This document shows positions 22,761 through 33,015 of a DNA stretch of 64,000 bases, piece by piece. Below the pieces are notes generated by a model. It ran no database searches, was not told the DNA's origin, and saw nothing but the letters and a program-made list of their open reading frames with translations. Source of the stretch: Zingiber officinale (taxonomy: Eukaryota > Streptophyta > Magnoliopsida > Zingiberales > Zingiberaceae); the NCBI RefSeq assembly GCF_018446385.1, contig NC_055992.1:54388799-54452798 (forward strand). Reading direction: 5' to 3'. Made by a program: the position numbers and the translations under genes. How positions within the stretch are numbered: the first letter of the stretch is position 1; every line of letters starts with the position of its first letter.

Positions 22761-24724
22761 CTCTCTCCCATTTAGATATATGACAATATAGTTCAAAATT
22801 AAGTAAAAATATACAAAATAGTAAGGCATGTAGAACAAATAGCAAGTAAATTTTTAAGTAACATTTTTCAAGGAAAAATAAAATGTTACTAACTCCCCGC
22901 CTTAAGTATTACTTTTTTCTCAAAAATAAAACTTACTTTTTCTCAATAATAAAATTTTGTTACTTTATTTTTAATACATTTCTCCCCCTTTGATATATAT
23001 AAAAAAACTTTTAAGTAGAGAGAAAAGTTGTTAACTTTTAAGAAACTTTAAATTTGAAAAGTTAACATTTTAACCTTTTCCCTTTAAGTTCCTCCTAAAA
23101 GTAGCACTTAACTTCCTTTTCAGAAAATGTGTTTAGCTTTAAAATAGTTTTTTTAAAAAAAAATAGCTAAATACTTAGATTTGAAAAGGATTTCTTACTT
23201 AGCTTTTAAAAGATTTTTTTGAAAATAATTAGCTAAATACTTAACTTTGAAAAGATTTTTCTTTAAAAAACTTAGTTAAATACATAGCAAAAAAAAAAGA
23301 ATTTCTTTTAGAATTTAAAGAAGTAATTGATTTTGAAAGAGCTTAACTTATAAACTTTCTTTCGAAATATAACTTTACAAGAAAATTTACAAAAACTTAA
23401 CTCCCTATTTCTCACCTTCTTAAAAAATTTAAGTAATTTATAAAGGACAGTGAGATTAAATAATTTAATTAATACCTTGATTAATGTCTTGAATAATGAC
23501 TAAGATCCTAAAGTCCAAATATGATAAACATAAGTTTAAAAATAAAAAATTATTTAGTTTTTTTTTTATTTTTCATCTCACACATTCTATATTATCAAAT
23601 ATGTTAGGCTTCTGAGTTTGTGAGAGATGAAGTTACTCTTAATTTTGAAGTTGATTTTAAGTTTAAGAATAATATCTCTGAATTTGAAAAATATTTAAGT
23701 TTAAATTTGAAAATTTAAGTTTGAATTTCAAACTAATTATATTTAAATTTTAAAATATTTAAGTTTGAATTTCAAAATAATTAAGTTTGAATTTTAAAAT
23801 ATTTAAGCCTGAATTTGAAATTTTAAGTTCAAATTTTAAAATATTTAAGTTTAAATTTTAAAATATTTAAGTTTGAATTTAAAATTTTAAGTTTGAATTT
23901 CAAAATATTAAGTTTAAATTTCAAAGTAATTAAGTTTGACTTTTAAAATATTTAAGTCTGAATTTGAAAATTTAAGTTTGAATTTCAAAATAAGTTTGAA
24001 TTTTAAAGTAATTAAATTTAAATTTTAAAGTATTTAAGTCTGAATTTTAAAATTTAAGTTTAAATTTTAAAATAATTAAGTTTAAATTTTAAAATATTTA
24101 AGCTTGAATTTTAAAATATTTAAGTCTAAATTTAAAATTTTAAGTTTGAATTTCAAAATAATTAAGATAATGAATTTGATTCTTGGAGATCCAATATTTA
24201 TTAAGTCCAACTTGATTAATCAAGTTAGACTTGGGGATCCATGCTTGTACTACCTTTTTATTTGATCGATTCACTAAAGATATGTAAGATTTGAATCGAT
24301 GTCTAGCCTTGTATCCGATTCTAGTTCGATTGTATATGACTCTTTATTTTCCAAGAATCAGATTAAGATTCTTGGAACCCAAAGTGAATCGTTCCAATGT
24401 ATCTTTTAGTTCCTTGACTTGACTTTTCAGGCTGGAATTTTCTTCCTCAAGCTGTTGGGCTTAAGTTGAAGTTCTAGTTTGAATAGGCTCGGTCAAGGGA
24501 CTTGGGTTAGTCACTTTCTTAAGAGTTGTTACCTCCTCTTGAAGTAACTTTATATGGATATTGGATTTAGCCAATTTTCTTAATAAGTATGAAATTAAAT
24601 TTTATAATTCATCTATTTTAGTACTAGCAACCAGAGAACTTACAGTATTATTTGGCCCTTTGGAAACGGATATGGATTCGTGACTTCTTTCAGACTCAGT
24701 TTCTAATTCAATTTCAATTTCAGA
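22761..24724 (-). other. Element A interior without pol, including an AT-rich repeat tract (23640-24165)
   Basis: Between the gag remnant and the 3' LTR lies A/T-rich sequence. At 23640-24165 it becomes a degenerate tandem array of 'aagtttgaatttcaaaatattt'-like units of about 20-22 bp. No protein motif of pol is visible in any frame. Purine-rich sequence next to 22761 (- strand gggagagag) is the likely polypurine tract. Confidence 0.7.
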
Positions 24725-25940
24725 CTAGGACTCAGACTCAGTTTCGGCAGCGTAAGCTTGTACCTGTAGAGCAAGGAAGTTTGCTTGAGCTTGTTCTTCT
24801 TCTTCTTCAGAGTCTTCTGATGACTCAGACCACATTGCTTTTAGGGCCTTCCTTGTCCTTTGCTTCTTTAGCAATTTTTGAACTCGACTGACTAGTTCAT
24901 AGGTGATCTCCTTGTTGTCTTCTAATTCTAATTTGAATTTGCGTTCGAGTAGGAATTTGAGTTTTGATTTCTTAGTCCTGCTTATACCTACAACCAAATG
25001 AATACCTTTCTCGGTCAGACATGCATTAGTCTGTTAATGTAACTCAAAATAAAAAAATAATTCATCTAATTTAATAATTGAAAGATCCTTGGAAACCTTG
25101 TAGGCATCTCCCATGGATGTCCATAAGGTATTCCTAGCAAAGGATTGCAGTATATACCTTATAATATCACAATTCTCCATTTTATGTCCAATTGAGTGGA
25201 GTTCATTGAGCATATCTTTGATCAAGGTGTGTAGTTGACTTACTGATTCTCTGTTCTGTATTTTGATATTATATAATTTATTTAACAACAAATATTTCTT
25301 ACATACCTTAGCATTAAAGGTTCCTTCATGAAGTTTGATCAACTTTTGCTAGAGATCCTTTGCGTTGTTGAATGGTCCAACTCGATTAAGCTCATCTTTG
25401 GTTAGTCCACATTATAGGGCTCGAGTCTCCTTAACATCAACGTCGATCTTTTTCATCAAGTGTGTGTCCTAGTTTTCGCATGACATAAGTGCTCCGATGT
25501 CGTCGACTGGTAGGGAGAAACCTGTTTGGATGATGATCCATATTTCTACCTCGATCTTCAGATAGTACTCCATTCAGCCCTTCCAATAGTCAAAATACTC
25601 GTTGGAGAAAAGGGGCGGGGCGTACGGTACTATAGCCTTCTTGATGGGTCATTTATTTAAGATCTTGCAAAGACAAAAATAATGAAAGTTGTTCCAAAAC
25701 TTAGTCTTGGATTAGTAGTGCAGTAGGAGAATAGGATGAAAAATCAGCTCGAGTGGTATTGCACCAATTTTGAGAAAAAAATTTAATGAATTAACAAATT
25801 GTTAGGAGAGGTTATTAGACCAATTCTGACTTATGGTAAAAATTTAAAAATGAAAAATGTGTAAGAATTTTTTTTTACCAAAAATGGGTGAAAAAACAAT
25901 GAAAAGAATACTTGAATGGTAGTTGTACCGATTTAGAGCG
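24725..25940 (-). pseudogene. SIRE-like gag of element A, broken
   Basis: Read on the - strand, an N-terminal piece near 25660-25560 contains a YFDYWKG-MEYYL motif. A central piece at 25342-25034 (MIKLHEGTFNAK..., ...TLWTSMGDAYKVSKDL) matches the SIRE gag capsid region. The C-terminal piece at 24997-24725 is followed by an acidic Ser/Glu tract (SESSEDSEEEEEQ). In-frame stops separate the pieces. The retrotransposon capsid role is inferred from family similarity. Confidence 0.7.
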
Positions 25941-25957
25941 GCCCCGCTCTGATACAA
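25941..25957 (-). other. Primer-binding site of element A
   Basis: The complement reads ttgtatcagagcgg, one mismatch from the copia initiator-Met site. It lies between the 5' LTR fragment on the right and gag on the left, confirming - strand orientation. Confidence 0.7.
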
Positions 25958-26371
25958 ATTGGTGAATAACACTCGTGACTTTCACGTTTGTTTAAAATCA
26001 ATCGAGAGACAAAAGCAGTGGAATAAAAACAAGAAGAAACAATGCTAACAAATCCAAGTTTTACTTGGTTCGGAGCCTATAATGATTCCTACTCCAAGGT
26101 CCACGATCATTAATCACTTTTATTGGGCAATCACTATAGTTTTGATAAATCATTACAAATGGGATACAGAAATGACAAGAACAAGTATTGCAATAAAAAT
26201 AAAGTTTACCGATAATAAGAGAATTATCAGTTGGTGATTGATTATCGGAGTAGCGTTTGAGCGTTGTTGAATCGTTCTGGAGTAGAGCGCAAGAGCGAAG
26301 GTTGTTCTGAAATGTATTTTGAAGTTGCTAGTAAATCACTTTTTATAGCTGAGGTGAACCTGATCTAGTTC

Positions 26372-27780
26372 TGTTGGATCGGAATAGTGCGATAGAGGGG
26401 GGGGTGAATATCGCGCTTAAACCTTTTCTTATCGTATTTTAAAAACAATCAGAATATGCAGTGAAAAATAAAATACTCAGTTCGGTTACTTGGTTCGAAG
26501 CATAGGTCGACTCCTACTCTAAGGCCCGCCATCTTTGACCGCACCGATGGGCAATCCACTAAAATCCTTCTTTCTGAAAACCTCAGAAAGAAGCAGTGCG
26601 TACAATATGTAAGATAGTAACACCCTACTATCTTGTAAGAGTTTAAGTACAATGCAAGTTTAAATAAATGTACTAACAATAATAAAAGACGAAGCTTGGT
26701 CGACACTTCTGAATGGAGTAGCTTGTGAGTTGTAGAGCAGTAACACCATCAGCAGAAGCTTGCACAGATATGAATTTTGAACCAAACAGCGTTACTCAGC
26801 CTTGGACCTTGAGCTCACTTTTATAAGAATCGTCGACGTTTGGTCGACCGATCCCTGGGTTCGGTCGACCGAACCAGCTCCCTTCCATCTTCGCTAAGAT
26901 CTGATGCTAATTCGATCTTCGACATTAACTGATCATTAAGGGTTCGGTCGACTGATCATTCTTTTCGATCAACCGAATAGTATTCTTCCCTGTTCGTTGA
27001 GATTTGCTGAGATGTGCACTTAATGCCACATTGATGAGATGATTTGTTCAGTCGACCAATCAGTATTGTTTCCTTCTCTATTTCTGATCGATCTGAACTT
27101 TGTTGAGTCATCAGGATTTGATCGACCGATCATATGATTTGGTCGATCGATCAATCTTTGATCAGACTTTGTTTTGGTCTAAACTTGTATCTGCTCTGAG
27201 TTGGCCTTGTTCGATCGACCAATCCTCCATTTGGTCGACCGATCAGGACGAACCTACAAAACAATGTTAGACAATAATCCTGTTAAACAGATGTTAGCAT
27301 AGTAATAATACATCTAATGCATGAGTAAAAATAGACAGTTTAACTATCTTGATCTCAACTTAGAAACCTTCTTGGTTTCTTCAGTTGGATCAGCGACCTT
27401 AGGTTGTTTCCTTCAAGAACACGACCTCACTATCGCTCCTCTAGTTGTTTACCTCAACATACCTGCCAAACTTTGATCCTCCAGATATGTTTGGACTTTT
27501 CATTTAGCCTTGATCGGCTCGCCAGGACTTTCTTTCGATCTTCGATCCTCTAGACCTCTCGATCTCATTGCCAAGTATCGGGTCCTCTCGACCAACTTGG
27601 TCTTTCCACCTGGGTTCCATGATCTGCTAAGACTTTTCCTGCCTAGCCTCTAACTAGGTCTTTCTTGGTTGAGTAAACAGCCTGCACACTTAATCAACTT
27701 GTTAGATCACAACAAGACTTAACTTGAACCTTTAACAACATCAAAACTTAGGTTTGATTCTGGTTCAACTTGCACCAACA
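26372..27780 (-). repeat. 3' LTR of element B
   Basis: This 1409-bp LTR begins (- strand) TGTTGGTGCAAGTTG at 27780 and ends ...GATCCAACA at 26372. The TATA box (ttataaaagtgag on the - strand, about 26816-26828) lies directly downstream of the dyad array. Downstream sequence includes the phrase 'gagtaggagtcgac', shared with the related LTRs. Confidence 0.82.
26840..27245 (-). promoter_or_regulatory. U3 dyad array GGTCGACC in element B LTR
   Basis: Palindromic cores lie at 26844 and 26865, 27120 and 27141, and 27213 and 27233, giving pair spacings of 21, 21 and 20 bp. The 18-bp perfect palindrome ggttcggtcgaccgaacc spans 26860-26877. The array sits immediately upstream of the LTR TATA box. Binding by a dimeric plant transcription factor is inferred, not shown. 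Confidence 0.75.
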
Positions 27781-28919
27781 ACCTCTCCTTTTTTGATGTT
27801 TAGCAACTAAGGTTCAAAGTTAAGTTAAAATATGCAAAAATAAAATAAGCAAGAACTTTAACTCTTCCCCTGAGTTAAACATCTCCCCCTGAATTCACTA
27901 TCTCTCCCCCTTTGAAACACATCAAAAATAGGGAAAACGAGCACCAGATTCAAACATTTTTAAAGGCAAAACTTTAAAATACATTTGAAATTTTAGTAAA
28001 GTAAAGTTTTCAAAATGAGGAACAATTTGAGTATGTGAAAATATTAAGTAAAGGTAAAAAAAAAATTCTTAAAGTAAACCTCTAGAGAAATGATTAAAAA
28101 AAATATGTAGGTTTAGGAAGGTGTAAAATTTCAAAAATTTTAGCAAGGTTAAAATTACGATTTAGATTATTGAAAAGTGTAAGGTAAATAAAAAATATTT
28201 AGGGAGAAATATTGAAAGTTGATAGTATAGTATAAAAATCTTTAGAAATTTGAAAAGTATAGATAAAATTATGAAAAATTTTAAAACTAAATAATTTTCA
28301 AAATATTTTGATAAAGAAAAGAAAGGGTTTTGAGAGTTAAGTGTGAAGCCCCCCTAAAATCGATAATATCCTAAAAGTCCAAGCATGATTTTAACAACTA
28401 AAAAATATGTCCTTATAATGAAATGCCCAACCTTTATACTAAGCTAAACTAGCATAAGATAGTAGCTATTGATTCGGGTTGGTCAATTTGAGCATTTAGA
28501 ACTAATTAGGTTGTTACTAGCTAGTAAACTCAAACTGATCAATGTATATTGTTTAAAGTCCAGATTTATAGCGATGCACTAACTTAAGCATTTGAAATCT
28601 TAGGCTAAGTCCTAAGCATCACATCCAATCTAGGTTGTACAAGCAAGGGATCCTACTGTGCTTGTGAGATATTGGCTCCTAAAACTATAGGATCATGCAA
28701 TTCTACGGGAAAGACCTAGGTTATTCCAGAAAGATAAAAAAATTTGAAAGGGGATTTTTTACAAAAATAATTTGAAAAACTACTAAGTAATATTTTCAAA
28801 AATCAGTTAAGAAACCTATTCTATAAACGACATGTAAAGAACAATAAAAAAACAACTGGAGAAAGATTAGTACCCTAAAGACTACATAGTCACAATGCAA
28901 AGTATCCCATAAGTACAAG
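27781..28919 (-). other. Element B 3' noncoding interior
   Basis: This is A/T-rich sequence between the orphan ORF and the 3' LTR. No coding motif or tandem structure was recognised. Confidence 0.6.
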
Positions 28920-29990
28920 TCACAAATAATCGTTTCAGAGGTCACTCATCCTCATCCACATCATCAGCTCAAAAATAATCAAACATCCTACGCTGCTCCC
29001 TCTCTAATGCATCAATACAGTCTGTCATCTCCTGACGAATGTCTACAATTTATCCTTGGAGAGAGGTGTATTGATCATTCATCTTAGTTTCTAAGGAGTC
29101 AAATCGACTAAAAATGTCATCTCAAAGACGACTAAAGAAATCACTAGTCGATGGGGGAGGTGCATGAGAACTGCTCTGAGCCATATCAAAATAAGGCGTT
29201 AGCAATATCCTGGATTGATAATCAGTGGAAGAGGTACTTCCACTGGAATCAGATCATCTTCAGCAGCAACTTCCTCGGCATCCGGTGGAACGTAATGTGG
29301 ATGGGCCCGTTTATACACAAGACCCTCGGCACTAGTCCTAATCTTAGCCAAAGACTACTGCCTAATCCCGACAAGATCAAAGTCAGACAACTCAATTAGT
29401 CCACCACGGTGAACTCCTACCCCTAAAGAAGCAATGTACGCAATGAGGACATGGCACTGGATTATGTGGACTTTATTCGAGGTGGTGTACCCCGAATAGT
29501 AGATAATAGATCGGAAGATCCAGTACCCTAAGTCAAAGTCAAGATGGTGTCGTAGTGCGTACATCAAAAAAAGATGAACATGATGTAGAAACCCCTGATC
29601 CCTAGATGATAACGGATGAATACATGATACAATCATCTTAAAAAGGGCATTATCATTTGGACTCAATGGTATAGTAGACATCTTCTTAGGACGTGCCCCC
29701 TCAAAAAAATCGGCATACATAAGATCTAGAGTTAGATGGGAAAAAGGAGCAGGTAATGTGTCGAGAAGGGAAGCACTAAAAAAGATACGGTTAACTGAAG
29801 GCCGGATTCATAAAAACCTAAGAAACATATCAAGATCAAACAACATTTCTCTGGTTGCAACTCTAGTCCTATAGTGATGGGGTCAAGTTCACACAAGTTG
29901 TGATAAAATTTAGAACAAAGAATGGGATTGTAACTATGCCGACAAAAGACAATGCTATCGGGTTGAAAATGTTAAGCGATGTCTATGGAT
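28920..29990 (-). pseudogene. Orphan ORF of the 'putative plant transposon protein' type
   Basis: The best open segment (29720-29355) reads MYADFFEGARPKK... and then a Leu-, His- and Phe-rich stretch containing FLHHVHLFLMYALRHHLDFD and ending in DFDLVGIRQ. This pattern resembles proteins annotated as putative plant transposon protein (Transposase_32-like). Upstream codons (SASLLDTLPAPFSHLTLDL) extend it, and downstream a Ser-rich and coiled-coil tail (RLRDDIFSRFDSLETKMNDQYTSLQG) is readable to about 28930. A few stops interrupt it. It is not gag, protease, integrase or polymerase, and its function is unknown. It lies on the element's sense strand, directly downstream of the internal dyad array. 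Confidence 0.6.
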
Positions 29991-30059
29991 GGCGAGGAAA
30001 GCGTCGAAATCTAAGAAGAAGGCAAAGAAGAGAAGAGTGGGATGAGGCTTGGGTTCTGC

Positions 30060-30392
30060 CCGAGCATCGTATAAATAGAGCTGGATCTGTCGACCGATAA
30101 GGGGTTCGGTCATCCGATACCTTTAATTCGGTGTCCTTTAAGACTTGTTAGCCGGCGTTCGGTCGACCGATCCACGGTTCGGTCGACCGATAAATTTACT
30201 CTCGTTGAGATTCAAATTAGGTTTTCGGTCGATAGAACCGAGGTTCAGTCGACCGAATAATTGAATAATACAATGATAATTTACTGTTTCGGTCGATCGA
30301 TAAATGACTTCGATCGATCGAAACATTAAACATGGTCAATTTACCACGTATTATTTATTCGATCGACCGAACAGGTCGTTCGGTCGACGAAA
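30060..30392 (-). promoter_or_regulatory. Internal GGTCGACC dyad array upstream of the orphan ORF
   Basis: Dyad cores lie in five pairs: 30088/30108, 30161/30181, 30227/30247, 30291/30312 and 30361/30382, with spacings 20, 20, 20, 21 and 21. The array lies inside element B, not in an LTR. A TATA-like ctatttatac (- strand, 30069-30078) sits about 10 bp beyond the last dyad, the same relative position as the LTR TATA. The orphan ORF follows. This looks like a second copy of the LTR promoter module; activity is inferred. Confidence 0.6.
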
Positions 30393-31200
30393 CTAAAAAA
30401 ATTTAATAATTTTTAAAAATGATTTTTAATTAAGTTGTTAAAATAATTAAGTTGTTTTTTTTTAAAAATAAGTTTAAAATAATTAAGTTTTTTAAATAAG
30501 TTTTAATTAAGTTTTAAAATGATTAAGTTTTTAGATAATTTTAATTAATTTTAAAATAATTAAGCTTTTAAATAATTTTAATTAAGTTTTTAAAATAATA
30601 ATTATTTTAATTAAGTTTAAAATAATTAAGTTTTAAAATAATTTTAATTAAGTTTAAAATAGTTAAGTTTTTTTAAATACGTTTTAATTAAGTTTTAAAA
30701 TAATTAAGTTTTTTAAATAAGTTTTAATTAAGTTTTAAAATAATTTTGTTTTTAAATAAGTTCTATAATAATTTTTAATTAAGTTTTTTTTGTTAAATTA
30801 AGTTATTAAATAATTTAAGTTTTTTAAATAAGTTTTAATTAAGTTTTAAAATGATTAAGTTTTTAAATAAGTTTTAATTATGTTTTAAAATAATTTTGTT
30901 TTTAAATAAGTTTTATAATAATTTTTAATTAAGTTTTTTTTAAAATTAAGTTATTAAGTAATTTAAGTTTTTTAATTAAGTTTTAAAATAATTAAGTTTT
31001 TAAATAATTTTAATTAAGTTTTAAAATAATTTTTAATTAAGTTTTTGAGTAATCTTAATAATTTTAATTAAGTTTTAAATTTTTAATTTTTATTTACCCC
31101 TTTTTATATTAATATATTTTTTAATATTAAAATTTATTATTATTTTAATTTTAAATTTGTATTTTTAATTTATTTTTATTTTTTTTTTTAAATTTGAATT
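30393..31200 (-). repeat. AT-rich degenerate tandem tract
   Basis: Roughly 800 bp is built from variants of 'taattaagttttaaaataattaag', alternating TTAATTAAG and TTTTAAATAA blocks. No coding potential is present. It resembles the tract at 23640-24165 in element A and occupies the same place, 3' of gag. Confidence 0.85.
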
Positions 31201-31263
31201 TGAAAAAGGTTATTAAACTCATGTTACATTCAAACTTAGCTTTTGGTTAATCAAGCATGCTTC

Positions 31264-31458
31264 CTAAGGATAAGTTTTCAGTTCAGTGACGAGGCATATG
31301 ACCTTCTTGTGTATCAACGGTGGACCACTTGCTGAATACTTTCCAAAATAGTCCTGTCCAAAGAACTTAATACTAGGTTTTGGTCTAATTAGCCTATGTT
31401 TGACTAGGGTAGGTTCGGTCAGATTCACTAAGTCTAGTGCACCAGGTAGAATACACAA
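31264..31458 (-). pseudogene. Unidentified coding fragment in element B
   Basis: A 64-codon open frame contains the stretch FFGQDYFGKYSASGPPLIHK. It lies between the gag C-terminus and the AT-rich tract on the sense strand of element B. It is not recognised as any pol domain. It may be an extension specific to this non-autonomous family or a chance frame. Confidence 0.3.
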
Positions 31459-31756
31459 GATTCAGCCTAGACATGCTGTCGACAAAACTTTCTTGACGTA
31501 CTATCATCCCAATCCATTCTGATGTTATGTTATAGGGTTGGGTAAACCTTTTTAACTAACCATTATAAGCTAAGTAAACTAAACCTAGTCCTAATCATGG
31601 AAGGTAGATTGATCAAGTTGGTTGAACCATTTTTCTACTTGCTCCTCCTGAGTAATAGCTTAGATATGGTCTATCTAAGTAGTGAATATGACTCTTAGGG
31701 ATAAAATAGAGATTTGATTTAGTTGGTTTGTTTAAATGTTTTATTGGAACTCATGC

Positions 31757-32447
31757 TTAGACTTGACTTTTGATATTTTGACTAATTAGGGACAAATATG
31801 GTTTGTTTGTTTTATTTGGTTTATAGCCAAGTCTTGATTTGTTGTACACAGATCGTTGCGATTCAAGTACCATGTTTAGACACTTGGATCCCAATTTAAA
31901 CTTTTCCAACGTTTTCTTGAGTCGCTCGACTTGACCTTTTAAGTTAGAATTTTCTTCCTCAAGTTTTACAACTTGAGTTGAAGTTCCGACTTGAACTTGG
32001 TTAGTCGAGTCACTCAAGTTAACTTGCTTCTTAAAGTGGTCTATTTCCTTAAGTAGCAAGTTATTTTATTTTTCAAATTTTGATAATTTTTTAAATAAAC
32101 ATTTAACTACTTTAAGCAAATTTGACTTTGAATAAATCGTTACCATATTTGGACCTTTAGAGACGGATTCAGATCTGTGGCTTCTCTCAGACTCAACGTC
32201 GAACTTGGTGTCGGTTTCAGACTAGTAATCTTCCTCAGATTCGGAGTCTTCATTTCTTGCCATAAATGTAAGATGGTCGGAGTACTTCAATTTTTCTGTA
32301 TCGGATTCATCGGAGGATGTCTCATCCCACGTCGCTTGGAGGGCTTTCTTCTTTCTTATCGACTTGGGACTTTCTTCCTTTCGGCTTCGGCATTCATTTT
32401 TGAAATGCTCCTTCTTGTTGCATCTGTAACAAATCATTTCTGATTTG
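31757..32447 (-). pseudogene. SIRE-like gag C-terminus with zinc knuckle and coiled coil
   Basis: On the - strand a zinc knuckle (CYRCNKKEHFKNEC, CX2CX4HX4C) near 32440-32380 is followed by a Lys/Ser/Glu-rich acidic segment. A coiled-coil region (32059-31757) then has heptad leucines and the SIRE-typical end LKKTLEKFKLGSK...SQR-VYNK. Stops separate the parts. The frame upstream of 32447 runs into a foreign LTR fragment and is not gag. Confidence 0.7.
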
Positions 32448-33015
32448 TTTTGAGATATCACGTTGACACATGAGTATATATTAGAGAATATGTATTGAAT
32501 TGATTGGCCATGAGATGTTTCATGGATTGTTATATGAGTGTTATAAACATTCTCATAGTGACTATTAGTATGAATAGTCCTTAGCCTTAAAGTCACTACG
32601 GTTCCCTACATAAGGAGTTGTGTACTTTGGTATCATCAAACACCACCTATAACAAGGTGGACTATAAAGTCGATCACTGGGTATGCAATAAGTTACGCAG
32701 AGGGATGTGAGTGATGTAGATGGGATCTACCCCTTTCATATAATGGAAGCGATATCTATAGGCTCTTTGATTAAGTAGGACACAAAATACATGGTCATAT
32801 TCAAATTAGTCAATATAAGATATTGAGCTTATTTGATTGAGTGTGTCTACTTAGGAATGAAGAAACACAATGATTGATAAGAGGATGACATGATCTATGC
32901 CTCATTGATCAATCTAGATATCAAGGATAGAGAGACTGAGTCATACAAGATAATAGGCATAGACAGGTTAAGTCAGATTTTGATATTCTCGTCACTTGGG
33001 TAGTAATGATGCCTT
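32448..33015 (+). mobile_element. Fragment of F2 copia LTR
   Basis: This diverged internal piece of the F2 LTR is in + orientation and aligns with about 55430-55990 (shared gttgacacatg, ttatatgagtgt, gactattagtatga and cagagggatgtgagtgatgtag). Both ends are truncated, so it marks a deletion or recombination junction. Confidence 0.7.

Larger units (their letters stand above)
17631..26371 (-). mobile_element. Element A: non-autonomous SIRE-like copia with nested insertions
   Basis: The 3' LTR spans 17631-22760, interrupted by solo LTRs at 17822-19645 and 20119-21904, and starts (- strand) TGTTGACGC next to a purine tract. The 5' LTR survives at about 25958-26371 and is cut off where element B begins. 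The 3.2-kb interior carries gag fragments and an AT-rich array but no protease, integrase or reverse transcriptase. The two LTRs share the phrases ttgtttaaaatcaat-gagagac and acttggttcggagcct. Confidence 0.75.
26372..32447 (-). mobile_element. Element B: non-autonomous SIRE-like copia carrying an orphan ORF
   Basis: The 3' LTR is 26372-27780, with TG...CA ends and a purine tract (aaaaaaggagaggt on the - strand) abutting it. The interior, in - strand order, holds a gag C-terminus with zinc knuckle (32447-31757), an unknown fragment (31458-31264), an AT-rich array (31200-30393), a GGTCGACC dyad array (30392-30060) and an ORF of the putative plant transposon protein type (29990-28920). No protease, integrase or reverse transcriptase is present. 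The 5' LTR and the start of gag are lost at a junction with another LTR fragment near 32448. Confidence 0.72.
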
